A DNA stretch of 64,000 nucleotides from an uncultured Rhodospirillales bacterium (GTDB lineage Bacteria > Pseudomonadota > Alphaproteobacteria > Acetobacterales > Acetobacteraceae): contig CAIMSN010000103.1 of assembly GCA_903844135.1 (NCBI GenBank), positions 27,935-91,934 on the forward strand, given 5' to 3'. The notes under the pieces were generated by a model. It did not search any database. It was not told where the DNA came from and saw only the letters and a program-made list of their open reading frames with translations. Positions 55,313-64,000 of this stretch are shown piece by piece (the stretch's first letter is position 1; each line of letters opens with the position of its first letter). A program made the translations under genes and the position numbers.

Positions 55313-56552
55313 GACGCAGCGCCTCCACCGGATCGGTCCTGGCCGCACGCCAGCTCGGATACAGCGTCGCCAGCAGCGACAGGCCGAGCGCCATCACGAT
55401 CACCTGGATCACCTCCGGCCATTCCAGCTTCGCCGGCAGGTGCTCGAGATAGTACACCTCCGGATTGAACAGGGTCGCACCGGTCAGCGACTGCACCAGG
55501 TTCTTGATGCGCTCGATGTTGAGGCAGAACACGACGCCCAGCCCGGTGCCGGCCAGGGTGCCGGTGAAACCGACGAAGGCGCCGCACATCAGGAAGATCC
55601 GCATGATCGCGCCGCGCGTGGCGCCGAGCGTGCGCATCACCGCGATGTCGCGGGTCTTGTCCTTGACCATCATGATCAGCGACGAGATCACGTTGAACGC
55701 GGCGACGATGATGATCAGCGTCAGGATCAGGAACATCACGTTCTGCTCGACCTGCACCGCGCCGAAGAACGCGTTGTTGCTCTGGGTCCAGTCCAGCACC
55801 CTGACTGGTGCGTCGCCGAGGCTCTCGCGGATCTTCGGCGTCACGCTCGACACGTCGTCCGCGGAGCGCGTCATGACCTGGATCAGCGACACCGCGCCCG
55901 GCATCTGGAAATAGATCTGCGCCGCGGCGATCGGCAGGAACACCACGCTCTCGTTGACATTGGCGACGCCGGCATCGAACACCGCGACCACGTGGTAGGA
56001 CCTCACCCGCGGCACGGTGCCGAACGCGGTCGCCGCCCCGTTCGGCGAGATCAGGGTGATGCTGGAACCCAGCGGGGCGTTGGCCCGCATCGACAAGGTG
56101 GTGCCGATGGCGATCGAATCGTCGCCACCGAACCCGTCGAGCGAGCCGCCGACGATGTTGTCGCTGATCGCATGCAGCCCCTTGAGGTCCGCCTGGCTCA
56201 GCCCGTGCACCAGGCCGGCGGCGCTGTAGCCACCATTGTTGAGCAGTACCTGGCCCTCGACCATCGGCGTCGCCGACACCACGTTCGGCACCGTGCGCAC
56301 CGTGCGGGTGACGGACTCGTAGTCGGAGATGGTGGCGCCGGCGCCGTAGATGCTGAGATCGCCGTTCAACCCCAGGATGCGCGACATCAGATCGGCCTTG
56401 AAGCCGTTCATCACCGACATGACGATGATCAAGGTGGCGACCCCGAGGGCGATGCCGACCAGCGAGAAGATCGCGATCACCGACACGAACCGCTCGCCGC
56501 GACGCGCGCGCAGATAGCGCCCGGCGATGGCACGCTCGAAGGCTCCGAACAT
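55305..56552 (-). CDS. lolC: Lipoprotein-releasing ABC transporter permease (LolC/LolE family)
   Basis: A 415-residue MacB/FtsX-like permease. First helix with [36 protein letters not shown], a large periplasmic domain (about residues 50-270), and three C-terminal helices containing [33 protein letters not shown] and the coupling segment [19 protein letters not shown]. With only one permease gene it would act as a homodimer with LolD, as in LolF-type systems. ProS is encoded three bases upstream. Confidence 0.93.
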   Translation of the reverse strand: MFGAFERAIAGRYLRARRGERFVSVIAIFSLVGIALGVATLIIVMSVMNGFKADLMSRILGLNGDLSIYGAGATISDYESVTRTVRTVPNVVSATPMVEGQVLLNNGGYSAAGLVHGLSQADLKGLHAISDNIVGGSLDGFGGDDSIAIGTTLSMRANAPLGSSITLISPNGAATAFGTVPRVRSYHVVAVFDAGVANVNESVVFLPIAAAQIYFQMPGAVSLIQVMTRSADDVSSVTPKIRESLGDAPVRVLDWTQSNNAFFGAVQVEQNVMFLILTLIIIVAAFNVISSLIMMVKDKTRDIAVMRTLGATRGAIMRIFLMCGAFVGFTGTLAGTGLGVVFCLNIERIKNLVQSLTGATLFNPEVYYLEHLPAKLEWPEVIQVIVMALGLSLLATLYPSWRAARTDPVEALRHE

Positions 56553-56555
56553 GGG

Positions 56556-57875
56556 CTAGATCCAGCCGGCGATCTTGGCGACCGCGTGCTCGATCGCGAT
56601 CTCGCTCTTTTCCCCGGTGGCGCGGCATTTCAGCTCGACCGTGCCGGCGGCGGCGCCGCGTGGACCGACCACGAACTGCCAGGGATGGCCCATCAGGTCG
56701 GCGTCGGCGAACTTCACCCCGGCGCGGTCGGCGCGGTCGTCGTACAGCAGCCGGGCGGGTGCGACGCCATACAGCCGCTCGCACAGCGCGTCGCAGGCCG
56801 GGTCGCCGACCTTGAGGTTCAGCACCGCGCCCTTGAACGGCGCCACGCTCTCCGGCCAGACGATGCCGGCCTCGTCATGGCTGGCCTCGATGATCGCGCC
56901 CACCAGGCGCGACACGCCGATGCCGTAGCTGCCCATCTCCGGCGCCACCGCCGTGCCGTCCGGCCCGTTGACGGTGATCCCCATCGCTTGCGTGTATTTG
57001 GTGCCGAAATAGAAGATGTGCCCGACCTCGATGCCGCGCCCCTCGCGACGCCGGCCGGCATCGACGCCCTCCCAGGCGGCCGCGTCATGCTTCTCGTCGG
57101 TCGCGGCATAGAACGACGTCATGCGCTCGAAGAACGACGAGAGCGAGGCGTGGTCGCGAACATCGACCGGCGCGCCGAGCCAGTCCTGGTCGTCGAACGC
57201 GCCGTCATAGAACACGCCGCTCTCCCCGGTCGGCGCCAGGATGATGAATTCGTGGCTGAGATCGCCGCCGATCGGCCCGGTATCGGCCACCATCGGGATC
57301 GCCTTCACGCCGAGACGCTGGAAGGTGCGCAGATAGGCCAGCATCATCCGATGATAGCTGGCGACCGCGCCGGCCCGATCGAGATCGAAGCTGTAGGCGT
57401 CCTTCATCAGGAACTCCCGCCCGCGCATCACCCCGAAGCGCGGGCGGACCTCGTCGCGGAATTTCCACTGTATGTGATAGAGGGTCTGCGGCAGCTCGCG
57501 ATAGGATTTCACCGATTGCCCGAACAGGTCGGTGATCATCTCCTCGTTGGTCGGCCCGTACAGCAGGTCGCGCTCGTGCCGGTCCCTGATCCGCAGCATC
57601 TCCGGACCATACGCGTCGTAGCGGCCGCTGCGCTTCCACAGCTCGGCCGGTTGCAGCGTCGGCATCAGCACCTCCTGGGCACCGACCGCGTCCTGCTCCT
57701 CGCGGACGATCTGCGCGATGTTGCGCAGCACCCGCAGGCCCGCCGGCAGCCAGGCATAGATGCCCGACGCCGTCTGACGCACCAGACCCGCCCGCAGCAT
57801 CAGCCGGTGCGACACGATCTGCGCCTCGGCGGGATTCTCCTTCAGGGTGGGCAGGAAGCTCTGGGACAGGCGCAT
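56556..57875 (-). CDS. proS: Prolyl-tRNA synthetase, short editing-less type
   Basis: A 439-residue class II synthetase. Start [19 protein letters not shown]. Motif 1 region [18 protein letters not shown], the TXE loop [13 protein letters not shown], motif 2 [23 protein letters not shown] and motif 3 [16 protein letters not shown]. It lacks the roughly 180-residue INS editing domain found in the 570-residue bacterial form, as is usual in alphaproteobacteria. The longer open frame to 57992 would add a Pro-rich leader without similarity. Confidence 0.96.
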   Translation of the reverse strand: MRLSQSFLPTLKENPAEAQIVSHRLMLRAGLVRQTASGIYAWLPAGLRVLRNIAQIVREEQDAVGAQEVLMPTLQPAELWKRSGRYDAYGPEMLRIRDRHERDLLYGPTNEEMITDLFGQSVKSYRELPQTLYHIQWKFRDEVRPRFGVMRGREFLMKDAYSFDLDRAGAVASYHRMMLAYLRTFQRLGVKAIPMVADTGPIGGDLSHEFIILAPTGESGVFYDGAFDDQDWLGAPVDVRDHASLSSFFERMTSFYAATDEKHDAAAWEGVDAGRRREGRGIEVGHIFYFGTKYTQAMGITVNGPDGTAVAPEMGSYGIGVSRLVGAIIEASHDEAGIVWPESVAPFKGAVLNLKVGDPACDALCERLYGVAPARLLYDDRADRAGVKFADADLMGHPWQFVVGPRGAAAGTVELKCRATGEKSEIAIEHAVAKIAGWI

Positions 57876-58099
57876 CGCGGACGGGCTCTCAAGCGGACAG
57901 GTGGGCGGTGGCGGCCGGACCGTAGGGTCCGCACCCCCCGATGTCCACTCCGCGCCTGGGATGCACCCGTACCGGTGAGGGCTCGAATACAAGCAGACGC
58001 GATGATGGTGCGATGCACAAAAAAGCTTCGAAAAATGCCGCGCTGCACAAGTAATAGTAAGCGTTTATTGCATTTTCCTAGATGACAGAACCGCAACGA

Positions 58100-58213
58100 G
58101 GACATAAGAAAGGCCCACGACGCTTGGTTCAGCGCGTGAGCCGAGTTTAGGGAGAAAACGCCAATCACGCATCGGAAGAGAGCACAAACTCTACTTCCGA
58201 TTAAGATGATCGG
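58100..58213 (-). ncRNA. Candidate small RNA with a CUCCC motif between two hairpins (copy 2)
   Basis: A minus-strand element in the gap between rnj and proS, the most conserved part of a 472-base gene-free stretch. From 5' to 3': a hairpin ATCGGAAG/CTTCCGAT extended by AGAG/CTCT (58171-58201), the linker GGCGTTTTCTCCCTAAACTC (58143-58162), and a bulged 12-pair terminator followed by TTTCTT. Copy 1 near 13700 has the same linker in 17 of 20 positions and the same architecture. An extended -10 (TGCTATGCA) lies at 58220-58228. Upstream CCGAT could also pair with ATCGG of hairpin 1, allowing an alternative fold. Confidence 0.65.
58106..58142 (-). terminator. Rho-independent terminator of small RNA copy 2
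   Basis: Stem GGCTCACG-CGCT with AGCG-CGTGGGCC (58112-58142, one bulged T and one G-U pair) around a 6-base loop, followed on the minus strand by TTTCTT (58106-58111). No protein gene precedes it closely. Confidence 0.75.
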
Positions 58214-58258
58214 CGGATCTGCATAGCAGGTCCACATTTATTTCAGCACAACGCAGAC

Positions 58259-58329
58259 AAAAATCGCTCGTCCAGACGGGGTTGCACATTGAGAGTGCAC
58301 CCCGGTCTGACTTCTGCCCTCAAACGAGC
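58259..58329 (-). terminator. Nested hairpin with T-tract downstream of rnj
   Basis: On the minus strand an outer stem GCTCGT/ACGAGC (58324-58329 with 58266-58271) encloses a long inner stem, CAGAC-GGGG-TGCAC with its complement and two single-base bulges (58273-58309). GATTTTT follows directly. It lies 19 bases after the rnj stop and probably ends that transcript. A competing hairpin, CTTCTGC with GCAGAAG, uses part of the outer arm. Confidence 0.6.
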
Positions 58330-58347
58330 AGAAGGTGAATCGAGCCT

Positions 58348-59994
58348 TCAGATCCGCATCAGATGCACATCGACCAGCGGCCGCTTCTGCATCTTGCGGC
58401 CGAGCGCCCGGCGCAGCGCCGTCTTGGCCGCGTCGCGGAACTCGTCCTCGTCCTGGCGCACCAGGTTCGAGATCTCCGCCAGCCCTGCGCTGAACGCGCC
58501 GCTCACCCGACTGGCCTCCGCATCGTCCTCGTCGAACAGCCCCGGCGCGCTGAGCTTGGGCTCGCCCAGCACCCTTCCGCCGCCATCGACCACCAGGCTG
58601 GCCAGGACCATCCCGTTGAACAGCATCTTGCGACGCGCCGCGAGCACGCCGCCGTTCAGCGGCAGGATGCGGTTGCCATCCAGCGCCAGGCGGCCGACCG
58701 GGGCGCTGTCGATCACCTCGACCCGGCCCGGCGCGAGGTTCAGCACGTCGCCATCCTCGAGCAGCATCGGGGTCACCCCCTCCTCGCGGGCCAGCTCCGC
58801 ATGTGCGGTCAGATGGCGCCACTCGCCATGCACCGGCACGGCATATTTCGGCCGCACCAGCCCATAGAGCTGGCGTATCTCGTCGCGCGAGGCATGGCCG
58901 GAGACATGCACGCTGTGGTCGCGGTCGGTCAGTACACGCACGCCGCGCTTGACCAGATTGTCCTGCACCGCCATCACCGCGCGCTCGTTGCCCGGGATCA
59001 TGCGGCTCGAATAGATCACCGTGTCGCCCTGGCCGAGCGAGATGTTCTGGTGGGTGTCGGCGGCGATCCGCGACAGCGCGCTGCGCGGCTCGCCCTGGCT
59101 GCCGGTGACGATCATCAGCAGATGGTCGTCCGGAACGTCCTCGGCATCCTGCTCGGACAGGAACGGCGGAACGTCGGCGAGATAGCCGCATTCCCGTGCC
59201 GCGACGTCCAGATTGCGCAGCGAACGCCCGACGATCAGCACCGACCGCCCGGCCGCCTCGGCGGCCAGCGCGATGCTCTCGACACGGGCGACGTTGCTGG
59301 CAAAACAGGTCACCGCCACCCGGCCGCTCAGGCTGCGGATCAGGCTGGCCAGGTTGCGCCGGGCATCGGCCTCGGAGCCGGACACCCCCTCGACCATGGC
59401 GTTGGTGCTGTCGCAGACCATCGCCAGGACGCCCTCGCGGCCGAGTGCCGCGAACGCCTCGAGATCGGTGGCCGGCCCGACCAGCGGTTCGGGATCGAGC
59501 TTCCAGTCGCCGCTATGCAGGACCGTTCCGTAATCGGTGCGGATCACCAGCGCCTGCATCTCCGGCACAGAATGGGTCATGCCGACGAACTGCAGCCGGA
59601 ACGGGCCGAGCGCGAACGACCCGCCGGTCGGGATCACATGCAGCGGCACCTGCGATTGCAACTGCGCCTCGCCCAGCTTGCGCCGCAGCACCGCGGCGGC
59701 GAACGGCGTCGCATAGACCGGGCAGCGCAATTGCGGCCAGAGATGCGCCACCGCGCCGAGATGGTCCTCGTGCGCGTGGGTGATGACCAGGCCGACCAGC
59801 GCCTGGCGACGCTCGGCGATGAAGGCCGGGTCCGGCATCAGGATCTCGGCTTCCGGCGTCTCGTTGCCGCCGAAGCCGATTCCGCAATCCACCGCCAGCC
59901 AGCTCTCGTCGCATCGGTACAGGTTGAGATTCATGCCGATCTCGCCGGTCCCGCCCAGGGGCAGGAACGCGAAACCGCCGTTCAAGTCATTCAT
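58348..59994 (-). CDS. rnj: Ribonuclease J
   Basis: A 548-residue metallo-beta-lactamase/beta-CASP ribonuclease for 5'-3' decay and endonucleolytic processing of RNA. Motif 2 is in VITHAHEDHLGAVAHLWP, motif 3 and 4 in LHSGDWKLDPEPL and AMVCDSTNAMVEG (Asp), and the beta-CASP segments are in VTCFASNVARVESIA and VIYSSRMIPGNERAV, with VHVSGHASRDEIRQLYGL and VPVHGEWRHL as the C-terminal His motifs. It starts nine bases after the coaX stop. Confidence 0.94.
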   Translation of the reverse strand: MNDLNGGFAFLPLGGTGEIGMNLNLYRCDESWLAVDCGIGFGGNETPEAEILMPDPAFIAERRQALVGLVITHAHEDHLGAVAHLWPQLRCPVYATPFAAAVLRRKLGEAQLQSQVPLHVIPTGGSFALGPFRLQFVGMTHSVPEMQALVIRTDYGTVLHSGDWKLDPEPLVGPATDLEAFAALGREGVLAMVCDSTNAMVEGVSGSEADARRNLASLIRSLSGRVAVTCFASNVARVESIALAAEAAGRSVLIVGRSLRNLDVAARECGYLADVPPFLSEQDAEDVPDDHLLMIVTGSQGEPRSALSRIAADTHQNISLGQGDTVIYSSRMIPGNERAVMAVQDNLVKRGVRVLTDRDHSVHVSGHASRDEIRQLYGLVRPKYAVPVHGEWRHLTAHAELAREEGVTPMLLEDGDVLNLAPGRVEVIDSAPVGRLALDGNRILPLNGGVLAARRKMLFNGMVLASLVVDGGGRVLGEPKLSAPGLFDEDDAEASRVSGAFSAGLAEISNLVRQDEDEFRDAAKTALRRALGRKMQKRPLVDVHLMRI

Positions 59995-60003
59995 TTAAAA
60001 CCT

Positions 60004-60804
60004 TCAATCGTTCTCGAGTGGTCGTTCAGGTTGAGAAAGGGCGGGATTGCGCCCTGCGAGTATGCGGAGACCCTCGATCGTCAGATCCGGATCGATCCGT
60101 TCGAATATGTCGGTGCCCTCTGCCAGCAGAGGCGCCAGTCCGCCAGTGCCGATGACCTTCATCGGCTCGCCGAATTCCCGCCTGACCCGGGCGACGATGC
60201 CCTCGACCAGGCCGATATAGCCCCAGAAGATGCCGGACCGCATTGCCGCGATGGTGTTGCGTCCGATGACGCTCTGCGGTCGCCCGATCGCGATCCTCGG
60301 CAGCCGGGCCGCCGCCTGATGCAACGCCTCGATCGACAGATTGATCCCCGGCGCGATCGCACCGCCATTATAAGCCCCTTCGCGATCGACCACGTTGAAG
60401 GTGGTCGCGGTGCCGAAATCCACGATCAGCACCGGACCGCCATACAGCGTATGCGCCGCCAGACCGTCCAGCAGACGATCCACGCCGACCTCGGTCGGCT
60501 GGTCCATCTTCACCTCGAGCCCCCAATCCAGCCCGAGCCGCGCGATCAGCGGTTCGGTCTTGAACCAGTCCCGGCACAGCCGCCGCAGATGATAGAGCGC
60601 CGCCGGAACCACGGTGCCGATCACCGTCCGCTCGATCTGCGCCGGCGACAACCCGGAATGCTTCAGCAACGTCAGCAGCCACACCGCGTACTCGTCCGAC
60701 GTGCGCTGTATGTCGGTGGAAATGCGCCAATTGCCGCGCCAGCGCGCACCGTCATGCACCGCGAACACGATATTGGTGTTCCCGGCATCGACCACAAGCA
60801 ACAT
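60004..60804 (-). CDS. coaX: Type III pantothenate kinase
   Basis: A 266-residue ASKHA-fold kinase that starts coenzyme A synthesis. The phosphate loop is [19 protein letters not shown], the substrate site includes [12 protein letters not shown], and [25 protein letters not shown] is the diagnostic strand-loop. Its ATG follows the birA stop with no gap, placing it in the nuo-birA-coaX-rnj run. Confidence 0.95.
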   Translation of the reverse strand: MLLVVDAGNTNIVFAVHDGARWRGNWRISTDIQRTSDEYAVWLLTLLKHSGLSPAQIERTVIGTVVPAALYHLRRLCRDWFKTEPLIARLGLDWGLEVKMDQPTEVGVDRLLDGLAAHTLYGGPVLIVDFGTATTFNVVDREGAYNGGAIAPGINLSIEALHQAAARLPRIAIGRPQSVIGRNTIAAMRSGIFWGYIGLVEGIVARVRREFGEPMKVIGTGGLAPLLAEGTDIFERIDPDLTIEGLRILAGRNPALSQPERPLEND

Positions 60805-61560
60805 CTAGCGGCTTCCACTCAGCAACAGCACGTCCCCGGTCTCGACCCGCTCGATCCTGCCGTCGCGGGACAGGAGCAGCGCGCCGTCCGGGGCGATGCC
60901 ACAAAACGATCCTTCTCTCTGCGCGTCACGGTCGCGAACCGCAAGCGTGGTGCCGACCGGATGGGCACGCTCCAGCCATGCGACCCTGAGCGCCTCGAAC
61001 CCCTGGTCGCGCCAGATCGCGCACCAGTGATCGAGCGCGTCCAGCACCGCCCACGCGGTCGTCTCGGCGTCCGGCGCCGGAGCCGCCTCGGCGAGACAGG
61101 CGGCGGTCCGCTCCGCCAGCACCGGCGCCGCTGCGAGATTGGCGCCGAAGCCGATCACCAGCCAGGCGCCGTCGGCGTGAAGACCGCGCTCGATCAGGAT
61201 CCCGGCCAGCTTGCGGCCGTGCAGCAGCACGTCGTTCGGCCATTTCAGCGTGACGGCGGCAGGCGAGACCTGGCGCAGCGCCCGGTGCAGCGCCAGCCCG
61301 GCCAGGAACGGCCAAAGGCCGGGCCGGTCGAGCGCGGTCTCCGGACGCAGCAGCACCGACAGCGCCAGATTGCCGGACGGTGGCTCGGTCCAGCCGCGTC
61401 CACGCGAACCGCGCGCGCCGGTCTGACGACGGGCCAGCACGGCCAGACCCGCCGCCTCTCCGGTTTCGCCGCGGCCGATGCAGACATCGTTGGTCGAGGT
61501 AAGGCTGTCGTGGATTTCCAGGCGCCAGCGCGCCGGCATCCGCTCGGACGGCGCCGTCAC
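60805..61560 (-). CDS. birA: Biotin--protein ligase (no DNA-binding domain)
   Basis: A 251-residue class I biotin ligase that attaches biotin to acetyl-CoA carboxylase. Motifs: LTSTNDVCIGRGE, ARGSRGRGWTEPPSGNLALSV (biotinyl-AMP loop GRGSRGRGW), LKWPNDVLLHGRKLAGILIE and WLVIGFGANLA. There is no N-terminal helix-turn-helix, so it is not a biotin-operon repressor. The GTG at 61560 shares one base with the nuoN stop (TAGTG). The ATG at 61539 is an alternative. Confidence 0.93.
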   Translation of the reverse strand: MTAPSERMPARWRLEIHDSLTSTNDVCIGRGETGEAAGLAVLARRQTGARGSRGRGWTEPPSGNLALSVLLRPETALDRPGLWPFLAGLALHRALRQVSPAAVTLKWPNDVLLHGRKLAGILIERGLHADGAWLVIGFGANLAAAPVLAERTAACLAEAAPAPDAETTAWAVLDALDHWCAIWRDQGFEALRVAWLERAHPVGTTLAVRDRDAQREGSFCGIAPDGALLLSRDGRIERVETGDVLLLSGSR

Positions 61561-63023
61561 TACCTGAACAGCACCGATGCCGCCGCCTGCGCCGCCCCCA
61601 CCACCGGGCCCAGCACCAGCAGGAACAGGGCGGTGACGAGCCCCATCGCCCCGGTGACAGCATCGAGCGACCGGGCGCGGCGATCGAACGTCGCCACCGG
61701 TGCGTCGAAATACATCACCTTCACCACCCGCCAATAATAATAGAGGCCGATCATGCTGGTGACGATGCCGATCACCGCCAGCGTCCAGAGCCCGGAATCG
61801 ACCGCGGCGGAGAACACCAGCAGCTTGCCGAAGAAGCCGGACAGCGGCGGCACGCCGGCCATGCTGAACATGAAGATGCCCATCGCCAGGGCCAGCAGCG
61901 GATTGGTGCGCGACAGGCCGGACAGGTCGGCGATCCGGTCCAGCGGACGGCCGTTGCGGCGCATCGCGATGATGCAGGAGAACACGCCGACGGTCATGAA
62001 CAGGTAGGTCGCCAGATAGACCAGCGTGCCGCGCACGCCGGCCTCGCTGCCCGCCGCCACGCCGATCAGCGCGTAGCCCATGTGGCCGATCGAGGAATAG
62101 GCCATCAGCCGCTTGATGTTGGTCTGCGGAATCGCCGCCAGCGCGCCCAGCGCCATGGTGGCGATCGCCACCAGCTCGACCAGCATCTGCCATTGCGGGG
62201 TGAGGTGCCCGAACGGGCCGGCCATCACCCTGAGCAGCAGCGCGAACGCCGCCACCTTCGGCGCTCCTGCCATGAAGGCGGTCACCGAGGTCGGCGCGCC
62301 CTGATAGACGTCCGGAGTCCACATATGGAACGGCGCCGCGGACAGCTTGAACGCCAGTCCGACGAACACGAACACGATGCCGATCACCAGTCCTGCCGGC
62401 ACGATCCCGGTTTGGGTCAGCGCCGTCTTCAGCCCGGCATACTCCATGGTGCCGGCGAAGCCATAGACCAGAGATATGCCGTAGAGCAGCAGCCCGGAGG
62501 CGAGCGACCCCAGCACGAAATATTTGAGCCCCGCCTCGGCGGACGTCAGCTCGTCGCGCGCGAACGCGCACAGGATGTAGATCGCCAGCGATTGCAGCTC
62601 GAGCCCGACATAAAGCGTCATCAGGTTTTCCGACGACGCCATCATCATGGTGCCAACGGTCGAGAACAGCACCAGCACCGGGAACTCGAAGCGGTCGATC
62701 TTCTGTCGCACGTTGTAGTCCAGCGACAGCACCACGCTCAGCGCGGCGCCGGCCAGGGTCAGGATCTTGATGAAGCGGGCGAAGCCGTCATTGACGAAGG
62801 TGCCGCGATAGCCGATCCCGGCAGGCGATTGCAGCACCAGGACCGCGGTCACCAGGAAAGCCGCCACCGTCAGCACGGTGCAGGCGAAGCCCGGCGAATC
62901 CTTTTTCTGCAGCACCCCGAAGACCAGGATCGCCAGGCCGAACAGCGACAGCGCGATCTCCGGCAGCGCGATAGTCCAGTCGTAAGCCAGGGTGGGCGCC
63001 AGGTTGGACATAGGGCCGCTCAT
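61560..63023 (-). CDS. nuoN: NADH-quinone oxidoreductase subunit N
   Basis: A 487-residue antiporter-like membrane subunit of complex I with 14 helices. Characteristic segments are MTLYVGLELQSLAIYILCAF (Glu in helix 5 region), AEAGLKYFVLGSLASGLLLYG, AFKLSAAPFHMWTPDVYQGAP (Lys, His) and NIKRLMAYSSIGHMGYALIG. ATG at 63023 overlaps the stop of nuoL as ATGA. An ATG four codons in (63011) is possible. The expected nuoM is not between nuoL and nuoN. Confidence 0.95.
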   Translation of the reverse strand: MSGPMSNLAPTLAYDWTIALPEIALSLFGLAILVFGVLQKKDSPGFACTVLTVAAFLVTAVLVLQSPAGIGYRGTFVNDGFARFIKILTLAGAALSVVLSLDYNVRQKIDRFEFPVLVLFSTVGTMMMASSENLMTLYVGLELQSLAIYILCAFARDELTSAEAGLKYFVLGSLASGLLLYGISLVYGFAGTMEYAGLKTALTQTGIVPAGLVIGIVFVFVGLAFKLSAAPFHMWTPDVYQGAPTSVTAFMAGAPKVAAFALLLRVMAGPFGHLTPQWQMLVELVAIATMALGALAAIPQTNIKRLMAYSSIGHMGYALIGVAAGSEAGVRGTLVYLATYLFMTVGVFSCIIAMRRNGRPLDRIADLSGLSRTNPLLALAMGIFMFSMAGVPPLSGFFGKLLVFSAAVDSGLWTLAVIGIVTSMIGLYYYWRVVKVMYFDAPVATFDRRARSLDAVTGAMGLVTALFLLVLGPVVGAAQAAASVLFR

Positions 63024-64000
63024 CCGAAGATCAGGAAGACCGAGGTCAGCGTCAGCAGCCCGATCAGCATGGTGAAGGCATAGACCGCGATCGACCCGGT
63101 CTGGATCCGGACCAGTTGCAGCGAGCCGCCGCCGGTCAGGCGGGCGATCCCGGTGGCGCCGCCATCGACCAGCCGTTCGTCGGCGCCGTGCCAGAGCAGG
63201 CCGGACAGCCTGGCATAGGGCCGCACCAGGATCGCGTCGTAGAGCTCGTCGAAATACCACTTGTTCAGCAGGAACAGATAGAGCGGCCGGAACCGATGCG
63301 CGAGCGCCGCCGGCAGCGCCGGTTTCAGGACATACCCGACCACGGCGGCGAGGAGTCCGGCCAGCGCCGCGAAAGTGGGAATCAGCGAGACCAGGCCGGG
63401 GACCTGATCCAGCCCGGCCAGCACATGGTTGTCCTGCCCGGTATAGATCGAACCGCTCCAGAACGCAGCCTGCGCCACGCCGACATAATAAGGATAGAGC
63501 AGCCAGCCGGCGACGATGGCGGCGATCGACAGCAGCACCAGCGGCAGCGTCATCACCAGCGGGCTCTCATGCGCGCGCGCCGCCAGCTCGGGATCGCGCG
63601 GCGCGCCGTGGAACACCAGGAACAGCATGCGCCAGCTATACAGCGCGGTCAGGAACGCCACGATCACGCCGAGCACCCAGCCATAGAGACCGAGCCCGCC
63701 TGCGGCCCAGGCGCCGTCGATGATCGCATCCTTGGACCACCAGCCGGCGAAGGGCGGGATGCCGCCCAGCGCCAGCGCCCCGACCCAGACCGCGGCATAG
63801 GTGAGCGGCAGCTTGCGCCACAACCCACCCATCCGGAACATGTCCTGCTCGCCATGCAGGGCATGGATCACCGAGCCGGCGCTGAGGAACAGCAGCGCCT
63901 TGAAGCAGGCATGTGTGGTGAGGTGGAACATCGAGGCCTGATACAGGCCGCAGCCTGCCGCCAGGAACATGTAGCCGAGCTGCGAGCAGGTCGAATAGGC
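63020..64000 (-). CDS. nuoL: NADH-quinone oxidoreductase subunit L, 3' part
   Basis: The C-terminal 326 residues of NuoL, whose start lies beyond the right edge. Visible: AYSTCSQLGYMFLAAGCG, FHLTTHACFKALLFLSAGSVIHAL (Lys of helix 8), GGIPPFAGWWSKDAIIDGA, the amphipathic lateral helix region ending FLLNKWYFDELYDAILVRPY, and the last membrane helix SIAVYAFTMLIGLLTLTSVF. These features separate it from NuoM. It pumps protons as part of the complex I membrane arm. Confidence 0.96.
   Translation of the reverse strand, partial: AYSTCSQLGYMFLAAGCGLYQASMFHLTTHACFKALLFLSAGSVIHALHGEQDMFRMGGLWRKLPLTYAAVWVGALALGGIPPFAGWWSKDAIIDGAWAAGGLGLYGWVLGVIVAFLTALYSWRMLFLVFHGAPRDPELAARAHESPLVMTLPLVLLSIAAIVAGWLLYPYYVGVAQAAFWSGSIYTGQDNHVLAGLDQVPGLVSLIPTFAALAGLLAAVVGYVLKPALPAALAHRFRPLYLFLLNKWYFDELYDAILVRPYARLSGLLWHGADERLVDGGATGIARLTGGGSLQLVRIQTGSIAVYAFTMLIGLLTLTSVFLIFG

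Noticed and set aside
58363..61737. Plus-strand open frame of about 1124 codons opposite rnj, coaX and birA
   Set aside because: It is antisense to three clear genes, His, Arg and Asp rich, with no recognisable domain. It is a codon-bias artefact.

Overview
The window is GC-rich alphaproteobacterial chromosome, most likely Acetobacteraceae (Rhodospirillales). This is inferred from the gene content (carbohydrate porin OprB, polyol-type ABC transporter, GatCAB, short editing-less ProRS, Cys-free HemB, RNase J, type III pantothenate kinase), from the order nuoN-birA-coaX-rnj-proS-lolC-lolD-dnaE-rpsB-tsf, and from two small RNA candidates that look like the alphaproteobacterial CCUCC-motif family. 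No species can be named from the sequence alone.

Layout. Bases 1 to about 8060 are the packaging and head end of a tailed-phage prophage, all on the minus strand: HTH regulator, unknown gene, MazF-like protein, small terminase, large terminase, portal, scaffold, major capsid, head-completion-type protein, then a gene running off the left edge. The large terminase is split inside its Walker A motif by a 212-residue intein with the class 3 signature (Ala1, Trp in block B, Cys in block F, Thr-His-Asn/Thr at the end). Its homing endonuclease is reduced to a decayed half, and the terminase gene appears to start at CTG behind a perfect Shine-Dalgarno. The host side begins at a tRNA-Ser gene (8558-8650) whose 3' end faces the prophage.

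8.7-18.8 kb holds housekeeping genes: gatCAB, ruvX, tRNA-Val(GAC), an N-formylglutamate amidohydrolase, a minus-strand small RNA candidate, a lytic transglycosylase, htpG, pncA, dgt and tRNA-Val(CAC). 18.8-25.2 kb has a two-gene operon of an unknown protein and an ELM1-family protein, a DEAD-box helicase and two GT4 glycosyltransferases. 25.3-39.3 kb carries argE with an M14-family amidohydrolase, transporters, hemB, a penicillin-acylase homologue, bpt, a GFA-family protein, parC, and an MFS transporter coupled to a hydroxyacid dehydrogenase.

39.3-47.2 kb is a sugar or polyol uptake locus. An OprB porin is transcribed away from a binding protein, two permeases, an ATPase, a xylulokinase and a GNAT acetyltransferase. 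The porin would admit the sugar to the periplasm, the ABC system import it and XylB phosphorylate the keto-sugar. No polyol dehydrogenase or dedicated regulator is present. 47.2-64 kb is a long minus-strand block running nuoL-nuoN-birA-coaX-rnj, a second small RNA, then proS-lolC-lolD-topoisomerase IB-dnaE-rpsB-tsf-recO. nuoM is missing from its usual place between nuoL and nuoN.

All calls rest on reading motifs and gene order by eye. No database search or folding program was run.
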